Part shown: piece after piece, positions 1 through 11,600 of the stretch
How the letters are laid out: every line of letters starts with the position of its first letter
Position numbering within the stretch: the stretch's first letter is position 1
Source of the DNA: JABWAJ01 sp038323375
Lineage (GTDB): Bacteria; Bacteroidota; Bacteroidia; Chitinophagales; Saprospiraceae
Assembly (NCBI GenBank): GCA_038323375.1
Contig: JBBQGV010000007.1
Coordinates: forward strand, 35,693-99,692
Direction of reading: 5' to 3'
Length of the DNA: 64,000 bases
The notes under the pieces: generated by a model
Database searches by the model: none
What the model was told of the DNA's origin: nothing
The model's input: the letters and a program-made list of their open reading frames with translations, nothing else
Made by a program: the position numbers and the translations under genes

Positions 1-304
1 CTACGACATTGCTCTGCAAAGGCCGGGTTTCGTCGTGAAAAAAGAAGCCACCGATGCTGGTATTGAATTTTGGGAAAGGGTATTGAACAGCCAAAGAGGC
101 GGTAAGCGGCGCGTCCTCAAAACCTACCCATTGCTGCCTGTAATTAGCGGCCAGTTCCCAATAATCCCAGACTGCGGTCATGGCAGGGTTCCAGACAAAG
201 CTGATGTCGGTGAAAGGGCTGCGGTCAGGCAATTGCTGGGCATTCGCGCCAAGCGGCAATAAAAAAAGCGCAAAGCCGAAAGAATGGTAAAATGATGGTT
301 TCAT
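1..304 (-). CDS. PorP/SprF family type IX secretion membrane protein (N-terminal part)
   Basis: Reading the minus strand from the ATG at 304 gives 101 codons that stay open to the window edge, so the gene is cut by the border. A signal peptide ending near NAQQ is followed by the opening of the PorP/SprF family: an asparagine-proline-alanine motif, then YRQQWVGF, then a proline/threonine segment and a GGFFF strand. PorP/SprF proteins are outer-membrane barrel-like partners of T9SS substrates with type B C-terminal domains. The gene lies 126 bp downstream of exactly such a substrate (431-2344) on the same strand, a frequent pairing in Bacteroidota. The family call is firm from the N-terminal motifs; the rest of the protein is not visible. 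Confidence 0.85.
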   Translation of the reverse strand, partial: MKPSFYHSFGFALFLLPLGANAQQLPDRSPFTDISFVWNPAMTAVWDYWELAANYRQQWVGFEDAPLTASLAVQYPFPKFNTSIGGFFFHDETRPLQSNVV

Positions 305-360
305 GTTGTCGTGATTAGCTCAATCTTCAAATCATTCTTGTTGTTGGTTCGTTGAGTGTT

Positions 361-386
361 TGGGCGACCGCAAGGGTCGCACCCTA
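361..386. repeat. Short palindromic GGGCGACC repeat
   Basis: The spacer between the type B surface protein and the PorP gene holds a small hairpin-forming sequence (GCGACC, four-base loop, GGGTCGC). It resembles in inverted orientation the tandem units at 25495-25562, and similar G/C-rich wording recurs near 63950. It is probably a dispersed intergenic repeat that may also serve as a transcript end or attenuator between the two genes; function is inferred only. Confidence 0.45.
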
Positions 387-430
387 CCGGCTCTGCCCCG
401 CGCTCAAATTTTTAAATTAAATCCGCGTCC

Positions 431-2344
431 TCAATCCCGTACAATCGTGAGGGTTTGTTTGATTTCTCCGGAGCGGAAAGACAAGACGTAGTAGTAGTTG
501 GCAGCGGGCAGCGGGGAGCCATTGCGGGTGCCGTCGAAGCGCTCATTGTCGAGTTGGTAGTTGAGCTTTTGATACACCAGATCGCCCCACCGATTGTAGA
601 TTCTCAGGGTGTTTTCGCCGAACTTGTTGGCGCCCTGAAATTCCAGCACGTCGTTTTTGCCGTCGCCGTTGGGCGTAATCATATTGATGGCTCGAATGCT
701 GGAAGCCGGGTCGTCGCTGATCATTACCAACACCGAATCGAGGGTAAAACAGCCGTTCTGGTCCATGATTTCCACCACATAGGTCGTGCTTTCCAAAGGT
801 GCCACTACCGGGTCGGGAATGGAACGATCGCTCACGGGGAAGAGCGCGTCCTGCCAATTGTAGAGGACGCCGCCGGAAGCTGCCAGCCGGCCTTCCGTCT
901 GGTAAATCAGGCAGGTATCGGGTCCTGCCGTAGCCGTCACGGGATAGAGCAAAGCCCGGATGGATACCGTATCAGCCCCGCAGGCATTCGACACAATGAC
1001 GAAGTAGCGCCCGGTGTATTTCGGCGCAGCCAAAGGATTGGGGATATCGAGCGCGCTCAGGGTACCGGAAGTGTCAATCCACTGGTACGTACCGCCGCCG
1101 GAAACCAGCAATTGAACCGTATCGCCTGGGCAGGACTGGAAAAAATCGAGGGGAATCTGGGCTTGCGGCGCTTGACCGGCCAATACTTGCACCGTATCGG
1201 CGGCGGTACAGCCCTCGTTGTTGCTCACCGTCACGCTGTAAGACCCCGTCTGGCTCACGGTTATGCTTGCTGAAGTTGCGCCCGTTGACCAGGCATACGC
1301 GTCGTGCGTGCCGGCGTCAATATTCAGCGGTTCCGAACCGCAGATGGACAACGTGTCCGGCAAAGCTAATTGCGGCGCATCCGGCGAAGCCAAAACAAAT
1401 TCGAGGGTGTCGCGGCAGGAATTGGCATCTACAACGATGGCGGTATAGGCTCCGGCACCCAGCGGTTCAAAAAAACCGTCATCATTTTGGCCTTGGCCAA
1501 CCAACTGAAAAGAATAAGGCGACGTTCCACCTGTTGCCGCTAAGGTAGCGCTCCCGGTAGGGGTGTCGCACGCTGATTCCACGATTGCTAAGACGCTTGC
1601 GGTCATTACCTGCGGCTCAGTGATCAGGATGGTCGTATCCAAAAAAAGTGCGCCGGTTAAATCGAAAACCTGCAAGGAATAACTACCGGGAAGCAAGTCC
1701 GAAACATTTGCTTCATCCGAAGTAAAACTGTTCGGGCCAGTCCAGTTGAAGGTGTAATTCGATGTTTCGCCCTGCAACACTAAGTTGACCGCGCCGTCTC
1801 CAGTGCCGTTGCAGCGCACTTGTTTCACGCCGAAGGTAATGGCGCCGGGTGTGCCGACCAGCACGGAACCTGCATCCTGATCCAGCAGCACGGGGTCATA
1901 AAGTCCGGGGACGATGGTTGCGCGAAAAACCTGGATGGCCAGCGGCGTGCCGGTGATGGTGATGGGCGTCTCATCGCCCGGCTGGCCAACCACTTTAAAC
2001 AGCAGAATGACTAAGATGCTGCCATCGGGTAGCGTCCGGCCTTCCCCTTCCACATCGAACCAGGAAAAACGCAGTTCTCCGTTATCGGATTGAAAATCGC
2101 CGATCGCGACGTTTTCCAGATCAGCCAGTTCATGGGAAACATATTCGATAACCGCAACATCCCATTGAATGGAAAACTGCGCACTCACAATTTCATCGAA
2201 CTGCTGTGCGCGCAGGGTGATGACCACGGTGTCGCCGGTGAAGGAAACCGTATCGGTTAATGACAATTGCAGGGATTGGGCAAGCGTCGGTGCAGCAAGC
2301 CAAACGGCCAGTGCAATGCTCAAAATCGGTTTAAAACCTCTCAT
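431..2344 (-). CDS. T9SS type B (gliding motility-associated C-terminal domain) surface protein
   Basis: A 637-residue secreted protein. A signal peptide (residues 1-22, ending TLAQS) is followed by a cohesin-like beta domain (about 25-160), a SprB-type repeat (about 170-235, with VRCNGTGDG and a later PGSYSLQV strand), several Ig-like segments rich in G-Y-V strands, and a C-terminal domain from about 545 containing ITPNGDGKND, YNRWGDLVY and FDGTRNG. That C-terminus is the CHU_C/gliding-motility type B sorting signal, which sends proteins through the T9SS to the cell surface. The PorP/SprF gene downstream (1-304) is the expected partner. The protein is probably an adhesin or matrix component; no enzyme motif is visible. 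Its cohesin-like domain resembles two in the giant neighbour at 2671-12450. Confidence 0.85.
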   Translation of the reverse strand: MRGFKPILSIALAVWLAAPTLAQSLQLSLTDTVSFTGDTVVITLRAQQFDEIVSAQFSIQWDVAVIEYVSHELADLENVAIGDFQSDNGELRFSWFDVEGEGRTLPDGSILVILLFKVVGQPGDETPITITGTPLAIQVFRATIVPGLYDPVLLDQDAGSVLVGTPGAITFGVKQVRCNGTGDGAVNLVLQGETSNYTFNWTGPNSFTSDEANVSDLLPGSYSLQVFDLTGALFLDTTILITEPQVMTASVLAIVESACDTPTGSATLAATGGTSPYSFQLVGQGQNDDGFFEPLGAGAYTAIVVDANSCRDTLEFVLASPDAPQLALPDTLSICGSEPLNIDAGTHDAYAWSTGATSASITVSQTGSYSVTVSNNEGCTAADTVQVLAGQAPQAQIPLDFFQSCPGDTVQLLVSGGGTYQWIDTSGTLSALDIPNPLAAPKYTGRYFVIVSNACGADTVSIRALLYPVTATAGPDTCLIYQTEGRLAASGGVLYNWQDALFPVSDRSIPDPVVAPLESTTYVVEIMDQNGCFTLDSVLVMISDDPASSIRAINMITPNGDGKNDVLEFQGANKFGENTLRIYNRWGDLVYQKLNYQLDNERFDGTRNGSPLPAANYYYVLSFRSGEIKQTLTIVRD

Positions 2345-2387
2345 AGTTTACTCAAGACGTTAGGTTTGGGATATTGGTAACCAGATT

Positions 2388-2549
2388 AGAGCTTGTTCGG
2401 GTTTTCGTGATCGAGCGAGGGCGAGGAAATTTTACTTTAGACAAGGCGATTTTTGCAGACGTAGCCAGCAGCTACGGCGAAAAAAATCAACGCAGTATAA
2501 AATGAAATTTGCCGTCCGTAGCCGATTGACGGAAATCCGAACAAGCTCT
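2388..2549. repeat. Foldback element with 13-bp perfect terminal inverted repeats
   Basis: The 326-bp spacer between the two surface-protein genes contains a 162-bp element. It starts AGAGCTTGTTCGG and ends with the exact complement CCGAACAAGCTCT; similarity between the arms continues imperfectly inward. The interior has a further GTAGC/GCTAC palindrome. I see no clear target-site duplication. It looks like a MITE or REP-like palindromic repeat. It contains no coding potential. Confidence 0.6.
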
Positions 2550-2610
2550 CAATCAAACGAAGGAACGTTTATAATCTGCATGCTGAGCGCAACAATCTAA
2601 AGTAGTTTTA

Positions 2611-2647
2611 TTGAAAAAAGCCCGGAGGCGTATAATCCTCCGGGCTT
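2611..2647 (-). terminator. Rho-independent terminator of the giant surface-protein gene
   Basis: On the minus strand, 24 bp after the stop codon of the giant gene, an 11-bp perfect GC-rich stem (AAGCCCGGAGG with its complement, loop of 8) is followed directly by a run of T. This is a textbook intrinsic terminator and marks the end of the giant gene's transcript. Confidence 0.85.
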
Positions 2648-2670
2648 AGGGTATGTTTCAGGTGTTTTTC

Positions 2671-5600
2671 TTACTTATTCAGTACCACCATCGTCTTCGT
2701 AGCGACAAACGAACCTGCTTTCAGCGTATAGAAATATACGCCGCTTTCTAAGTTCAATTGCGTCAGGCTGATTTGGTTCATGCCTTTTGCATAATCGCCG
2801 AAAATGTGTTTGATCGCCCTGCCCACTTCATCGTAAAGGGTCAGATCGGCAGCCATTTCCTCCGGCAATTCAAAGCGGATCATCGTTTCATCGCTGAACG
2901 GGTTCGGCGTATTCTGATACAGTGCGTAGGTGCTGTTTTGAGCGGTGCCATCTTCCCAGCGCAACACGATGTTCAATCGTTCTGAGCGGGCGTTGTGCGC
3001 CTCTGTGCGGATACCTGAGTTTTCGATGCGCAGGACATCCGACAAATCAGCGATGGATTTTTTCGCGCGGAAGCGGATCGTGAAGATGTCTTCAGCGGCA
3101 AGCGCCGAAACGCCGCGACCAGCCGTATTGAACCAACTGAGGCGGATGCTGCCGGTTCTTTCACCTGCTACGACATTCGACAAGGCTGAGGACTGTCCGC
3201 CCGCTATCGTCAGGAATTCCAGCGATTCAACATCAAAGCCCAATGCAGTCTGGTAACTGACGATGTCGTTGAAGTTGTCACTGCGGAAAGTCAGTTCGAC
3301 TTCCTCGCCTGCCAGTACCCCGCGTCGGTTGCTAACTAGCACCAAATCATCCTGGTAGCGGTCATCTATCTGGGTTCCACCGTGGAAAAGATCAGGATCT
3401 GCATGGCCGAGAATATCGCCTACTTTCACCCCGACGAAATCGGACGTCAGGTTGGTCATCAGCATCATCGTATCGCTGTTGCTGTACGGGAACACATTGT
3501 ACGCGTTGAAATCATCCGGCATATCCCCGGCAGCAACAAATACCCACGACGGGCAGTTGAGGAACCTGTCCCTTGCGCCAATGATCAATTGTTGAATCAG
3601 GAAAAGGTCTAAGGTGGTGAATGCATCGTTGCAGTTCGCATCACCCGCGATCACCTGATACGGCGAATAAATCTGCGGCGGATCGAGGCCAAGAATAAAG
3701 CGTTGTCCGATAAACAAAGCGTAGGTAGAAAGGCCGTTCGCATGCAGGGTATCCTTCTCCGCCCGCAGGATGTATTCCTCGTTGAGCGGCAGGCCAGGCA
3801 ACATGTAATGACCCAGTTGGTCGGTCATTTCCATCGCAACCAAACCACCATCTAAAGCGCTGACAGCAACTTCCGGAATACCCTCGCCCCAGAAAGTCGT
3901 CACTTCGCCAGTCGCCATACCAACCGTGGCAACCGATGCCCGGCCCAGTACAGTCATGTGCGGTAAAACGATGCCGTTACCGCCTGACATACTTCCCACT
4001 TCAACCGCTAAAGGCGTATTGACTAAGAAAATATTCGTAGCGCTACCAGCCGGTCCCGTCAATTGAACATTCAGGTAGAACAGGATGGCGTTCTGATTGA
4101 CCGACAAAGCCTGTCCGTTGTTGCTGAAGTAATTGAAGGTTTTGTTGATGGCGCTGTATTGTGGCGAGATCAAAGCCGGCGTTACTCCGGTAATGTTGGC
4201 CACTGCCGGGTTTTCGAGGTTCACCGAGCCTGCTAAAGATACCAGCGACTGGCAGTTCTGTATCCTCACCGGAATCTGAATCAGAGCCCCCTGCGACCCC
4301 GTACCTTCGCCTACATCAAGGATAACTAAGTTAGAAGGCAGAACGATGTTCACCGTTTTGCAAATGTTATTTATCCCGCAGGCGTTCGTTACCGACAAGC
4401 AAACCTGATAGTTTCCGGCGCCATAGTATTGGTGAACCGGGTTAGTTGCCGTCGAATTCGTGCCATCGCCGAATGACCAGAGGTAGGTTCCGGGTGTGGA
4501 CGTATTCGTAAAGGTCGTTATCAGCGATGACGAACTGTGCGTAAAGTTTGCCACAGGTTGCGGAATCTGACCGTCAATCCAGATGGCTTCGCTTTCGTAA
4601 ACACAACCATTGCCATCCGTGATGGTAATGATGTAGTCCCCGCTGATCAGTCCGGCAATCTTGTACTGGTAATCCTGCCAGACAACGGTACCTGAACTGG
4701 TGCCGTTCCAATTGATCGTGTACGGCGGCGCAGCATGCTGGATGATGATGCCAATAGCGCCCGCCATAAAACAGTTGCCATTGATGACCGAGAAGATGGC
4801 ATCAATATTATCTGGCGAATTGGTCACCTGTGTAGAGAGGTTTTCTGTACAGCCATTCAAATCGGTTACCGTGATGAAATACACCCCGGTAGGCAGGTTG
4901 TTGATCGTGTAGCTCTGCGCCGAAGTAATGGCAGACCCCGAACTGTTCTGGCCACTCCAGGTGATGGTGAACGGCGGGTGCGAGCCGTTAACATGGATCG
5001 TAATGGCACCAGGGCCATCGCATGCGCCGTTTTGTACCGTCAGGGATGCCGACAGGTTATCCGGCGCGTTGGTTAAGACCACGGTTTGTTGCCCCATGCA
5101 GTTGTACAGATCGGTCACTTTCACTACATAAGTACCACCCGGCAGATTCGGAATATCGAAGAAGTTGCCGCTCGTTGTAGTTGAACCCGTAACCGGGCCG
5201 GTCCACATGATGGTGAACGGCGGCGTGCCGTTGAACATGTCAATCCAGATGGAACCTAAGTTTCCGCAAATGCCATTCACTGCGGTCACAGCAATACTCA
5301 GACCGTTGTTCGTATTGATCACCGTCACCGTTTGCGCATCGGTACAACCGCTGGCATCGGTAACATTGATGGTGTAAGTGCCATTCGGCGTATTGGAAAT
5401 ATTGTAGCTGCTGCCAAATGTGGAAATACTGCCGGAAATCGGGCCATTCCAGGTAATCGTATAACCGGGCATACCGCCGGAAATATTCACCGTAATGAAA
5501 CCATTTTGGCCGCAAAGACCATTGTGCGGTGTCGCTACAAGGTTGAGGTTAAAGGCAGGGGAGGTCAGGACAACCGTCTTCGTAGCCACACAACCATTCG

Positions 5601-8600
5601 CGCTCAATACCGTCACGACATACGTGCCGCCCGGTAAACTCGGAATATTGTACAGCGTGTTCGCCGTTGTTGTCGAGCCGCTAACCGGGCCAGTCCAACT
5701 GATGGTGTAGTTGGGCAAACCACCGGTAATGACTACGCTGATGGAAGCCAAAGACACACACGTTGCGTTTGTGCCAGTCGTGGTCAGGTTGACGGCACCA
5801 CTGTTGCTGATGCTCACCACCTGCGTGTCGAAACAACCATTGACATCGGTGATGCCGACGGTGTAGGAACCGGTTTGCAGGTTAGGAATGGTGAAGGTGC
5901 TGTTGTTCGTCGTTGCAGAACCGCTTGTTGGGCCACCCCAGGTAATGGTATACGGAGCGTTGCCGCCGCTGGTATTCACGGTGATTGACCCAGCCTGGCC
6001 GCAAATGCCATTGTTGCCCTGTGCGATCAGATCCAAATCACTTTCCGTATTAATCAGCGAGGTCGTTTCCGTTGCCGCACAGCCATTGGCGTCGGTAACA
6101 GAAATGTTGTAATTGCCGCTCTGCAAACCTGAAATGGTGTAGAGGCCATTGGCACTCGTTGCAGAGCCACTTTCCGGCCCGCTCCATACAATGGTGTAAG
6201 TACCGGCACCTCCGCTGATAATCAATCCAACAGAACCTTCCTGACCGCAAAGGCCGGTGTTTGCTGTATCGGTAATGTCTATATTGTTTTCAGTAACAGC
6301 TACCGTTGCCGTCAGTTGTTGCGAACAACCGTTGCTGCCCGTCACCATCAGCGTATAATTGCCTGCCGGCAGGTTCGGAATGTTGTAAGTATTGGCAGCG
6401 GTAGTCGCAGAACCGGATACCGGTCCGGCCCAGGTAATGGTATAGGCCGGAGTACCGCTGACAATGTTGATCAAAATCGAGCCATTCTGGCCGCAAATCC
6501 CGTTGGTCACCGTGCGGGTGAAACTGAGGTTGTTGATCGTATTGATCAGCGTCACCGTCACGTTGTCGTTACAGCCATTGGCGTCGGTCACCACAATGGA
6601 ATAAGCGCCACTTGGCAGGTTAACAATGTTATAGGTCGAATTGGCGGTGGACGCAGCTCCGTTTACCGGGCCAGTCCAGGTCACCGCGAAAGGCGCTGTG
6701 CCGCCAGCTATATTCACCAGAATTGAGCCGTTCAAGCCGCAAAGCCCCGGCGTTGCAACAGCGGTCACATTCAGCGTATTTGCGCCGTTGGTCAGCGTCA
6801 CCACCACCGTGCGGGTACAGCCGTTGGCATCCGTCACCACAATGGTATACGTGCCGCTCGGCAGGTTGAGGATGTTGTAGAAGTTATTGCTCGTCGTGGC
6901 GTTGCCGTTTACCGGCCCCGTCCAAACAATCGCATAAGCCGCCGTGCCGCCGGTGATGCCGAGGTGAATCTGGCCGTTTTGGCCGCATACCCCCGGTACC
7001 GCTACGCCGGTGACATTCAGCGTATTTGCGCCGTTGGTCAGCGTCACCACCACCGTGCGGGTACAGCCGTTGGCACCTGTCACCACGATGGTGTACGTGC
7101 CGCTCGGCAGGTTCAGGATATTGTAGAAGTTGTTGCTCGTTGTGGCATTGCCGTTTACCGGCCCCGTCCATACAATGGTATAAGGTATCGTACTGCCGGT
7201 GATGCCGAGGTGGATCTGGCCGTTCTGGCCGCAGACGCCCGGAATTGGCACGCCAATCACATCTAAGTTATTGGGTGCATTGACCAGCGTGATGACCACT
7301 GTATCCGTACAGCCGCTGGCATCCGTTACGACAATCGTGTACGTGCCGCTGGGCAAGTTCAGGATGTTAAAGAAATTATTGCTCGTCGTGGTCGTGCCGT
7401 TAACAGGCCCCGTCCAGACAATACTATAAGGTGTTGTGCCGCCTACAATTCCGAGGTGGATCTGGCCATTCTGGCCGCAAACCCCCGGAATCGCTATGCC
7501 GGTGACATCTACGAGGTTTTGGTTGTTGTTCAGAACGACAACCTCCACATCCGTACAACCGTTGGCATCCAATAACGTAATCGTGTACGTGCCGCTTGGC
7601 AGGTTCTGGATGTTGTAGCCATTCCCTGTAAGGAGTATTGAACCGCTTACCGGACCGCTCCAGGCCAGTAGATATGGTGCCTGAGAATTCACAATATCCA
7701 CCCAAATGGCACCTAACTGGCCGCATACGCCCGAAATGGGGGTCAGTATCAGGCGATTGTTCGGGTTCGGGTAAATGATGACGGTTTTGATCACCATACA
7801 ACCCGTAGCATCGGTCACTTTGATGACGTAGGTGCCCGGAGGCAGATCCATGATCTCAAAAGCGCCGTTGGTAGAAGTTCCAGAACCCGAAGACGGGCCA
7901 GTCCAGATGATGGTATAGGTCGGCGAACCACCTATGATGTCAATCCATATCCAGTTATACTGGCCACAGCCATTGTTTATCAGGGCAGTATTGACGACAT
8001 AAGTAGCCGACGTTGTAATCAGCACAACCACTTCCGAATCGGTACAGCCGTTTGCGCTGGTAACGGTTACGAGGTAGGTGCCGGCTGGCAGGTTCGGGAT
8101 GTTGTACCCGTTGCCCTGGATCGTAATTGAGCCGTTGGCGGGTCCCGTCCAGGTAATCGTGAAAGGCCCGACTCCGTTGTTGATGTCTAACCAGATGGCT
8201 CCGTTCATTCCGCAAAGGCCGGGAAGCGGAGTGGCAACGATATTAATGTTGCCGGAAGAATTGATGGTCACCGTTTTGTACCCACTGCAACCATTGGCAG
8301 CAGTGACGGTCACCGCATACATACCGGCAGGAAGTTGCGTAATCTGATAATTGGTATTGCTCGTGGTTGCAGAACCATTCACCGGGCCAGTCCAGACAAT
8401 CGTGTAAGGCCCCGGCGCGCCGCTGGTGATGACGTTGATGGCACCGTATTGCTGCGCGCAGTTGGCATTATTGGCAACCAGCGTGACGATGATGTTCCCG
8501 CCCTGGTTGAGGATCGTAAAGGTTTTGGTTCCCGTACAGCCATTCGCCGCGACAACCGTAACCACATAAGTACCCGCAGGTAAATTAAAGATGTTGTAGC

Positions 8601-11600
8601 CGTTCCCCTGGATCGTCGTAGAACCGCTGACCGGGCCGACCCAACTGACCGTAAACGGTCCGGAACCGCCCAGGATGTCTAACCAGATCGCGCCAAATTG
8701 CAGACAGGTCGCATGGGTAACAATGCCCTGAAGGTTCAGGCCGCCGCCCGTATTGGTGACCGTCACGTTTTTATTTCGGGTACACCCCTGTGCGTCGGTG
8801 ACCTGAATGACGTAATTCCCCGGAGGCAGGTTATTGATGGTGAAATTGGAAGCTGCGGTCGTCGTGGAACCGCTCACAGGGCCGTTCCAGGTAATCAGGT
8901 AGTTCGGCGTGCCGCCGACCATAGTGACCAAAACAGAGCCCGTCTGGCCACAGACGCCGCCGGATCCGGTCGCGTTGATGACGAAGTTACCGCCGGAAAT
9001 GACGTAAACCGTATGCGTGCTGCTGCACCCGTTGGAGGAAGTAATGTGTACCGTGTAAGAGCCGCCGGGCAGGTTGGCAATGCTGTACCAGTTGTTGTTG
9101 GTCGTAGCCGAGCCGCTCACCGGCCCCGTCCAGTTGATGGTATAGGGTCCTGTTCCGTTATTGATGTCAACCCAGATAGAACCGGCCTGACCGCAATTTC
9201 CGTTGTTGGCTGTCACATAAGTGGAGAGGGATCCCCCGGCATTGTTGATATAGACTGTTTTGTACCCGGAGCACCAGTTTCCGTCTTCTACAAAAATGGA
9301 GTAGGTGCCGGAAGGTAAATTCTGAATGACATAGTTGGGGTTGGACGTTGTGGTGCTGCCGTTAACCGGGCCGTTCCAGTTGATGATGTATGGTGCCGAG
9401 CCGTTGGAAACATTCACGGTAATAGAACCCGAACTTCCACAAATGCCATTATTGGCGGTTGCGGTGATGTTCAGGTAACTACTTTGAAGCGTGACAACCC
9501 GCGTTACTGTACACCAGTTGCCATCTTCTATCGTGATGGTATAAGTGCCACCCGGCAGGTTAATGATGTTAAAATTGGAAGCATTGCTGGTGGCATATCC
9601 GCTCACCGGCCCCGAAACACTAATGTTGTAAGGTGGAACGCCTCCGGTCGTATTAATCTGAATATAACCAGGCTGTCCGCAGGCACCAGGGTGGGGCGTG
9701 GCTGTGAAATTAAAATTGCTGTTGCCCTGCGTAATGGTCGCGTATTTAACAATAGAACAACCGTTTGCGGAAGTAATGTATATGGTGTAAAAGCCCGCCG
9801 GGAGGTTGGTGATGTTAAAACTCGAGTTGTTGGTGGTTAGCGAAGCATTGACTGGCCCGGTCACGTAGACCTGATAAGGCCCTTGTCCATTGAGGACAAC
9901 GACCGATAAATAACCCGACATGCCGCAGGTAGCGCCATGGGGCGTTACGTAGGCATTTAGGTTACCGCCGGAAGCCACCGTGACAACTTCTGTGTCGTAG
10001 CAGCCGTAGCAATCCGTTTTGGTAATGGTATAGGTACCTGCCGGCAGGTTGGAAATCGTATTGGTATTGGCGTAAGTGCCAAAAGAGCCGGAGACTGGTC
10101 CGGTGAAGGAAACAATATACCCCGGGTGGCCGCCTGAAGAAGAAATGGTGATGGAACCATTGTTCTGGCTGCATCCCGCAGGGGTTGAATAAGCATTGAC
10201 GATGTTGAAATTGCAGCCGGAACTACAATTCACCGTAAGACTATAAGGAGAAGTCGCACCGTTGTACCCGTCAACGACTACATAATACTGACCGGGTTGC
10301 AGGAATGCCGTGATGCTTTCACTGGCATTCCCCGCATTCTGGCTGTAATTGAGACAGTTGCCGCGGTCGCAGGAACTGAGCAGGAACAGCTCCAGGTTGT
10401 TCGTCAAACCACTCAGGTTGATCGTCACCTGGCCGGCTTGGGTTACGGAAAAATAATGCACCATTTCGGGGCCGTTATTTTCCACATTCAGCACGTTGCC
10501 ACAGCCATAAAGCGACACATTGTCGTCGCCATAGATGTTGTTTCCGTTGTAAGGCTGGCCGCAAACCAACGGAATTGCGTCGCCGCAATACAGGTAGCCG
10601 CAGCTTACCTCTAAGCGGTAAGCCCCCATTGCGGCAGCCGACTTCGCATCCACAACGAGATAGTAAATACCAATGGGCGCATCTTCGAAGATGATGCCTT
10701 CGTTATTGGTTTGGGTATTGTTGGTGGTACTGGATCGGAGACAAGTAAACTGACTACAACTGCCGCTGAGCAGGAAGAGATCCAGATCCAGGTTATTCGT
10801 TAAGATTTCTATCCCGATTTGAAGGTCGCCCGCAGTGGTTTTGTTCAGCACGTAAACCCGGTCATTCCCCGAGTAGCTGCCGCCCGAACATCCCGGGTAA
10901 GCTGAGATTTGGTTGCCCGCGCCCACCGTAGTTTCATAGGGGAAATAATCTCCGCACTGGATCGCCACAGCCTCAGCGCACCAGGGCGAACTGCTTCCGC
11001 AAACGCCAGGCGTGAAAGACATCACACCGGCCGCAGCAGCAACGCAGGAGTTGCTGTAAGTGACCCCGTTGCAGCCGCATACCGGTTCATAAATCGTCGG
11101 GCAGACCGCGTTGGGGTTCATGTTTTGAGGATTCACGCAAAGCGTATTGCACGATCCTGCCGTATAAAAGGTAATTCCCGAAGCTTCTGCTACACAGGCG
11201 TTTTGGTACGTAATTCCGTTGCAACCGCAAACCGGCTGGTAGGTGCCGGGGCAGTTCAGGCTGATGACCCCGGTGGCAGGGTTTTCTGTCGTTCCGGAGC
11301 TCGTTACGACGTAAATCGGGTCATAGCAGGTATAATTTGGGTTACAGGGGCCCTGCGTATAGGAAGTGACCCCTTCTGCGCTTGCTACGCACTCGTTCGG
11401 ATAGGTGATTCCGTTACAGCCGCATACCGGCTGGAAGATAAAGTTGCAATTGGCGTTGGGATTCATTTGCGCCGGGTTGATGCAGGATCCAAAACAAACC
11501 CCTTCCGTGTAATCGGTTATTCCTGCTGCTTGTGCATAACAAATGTTAATATAAGTCACCCCATTCGAGCCGCAAACGGGGCTGATGATGTTGGGGCAGG

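Noticed and set aside
4575..10218. Regular repeats suggesting a CRISPR or satellite array
   Set aside because: The unit is 246 bp, in frame, and encodes protein modules inside one open gene; there are no short repeats with unique spacers.
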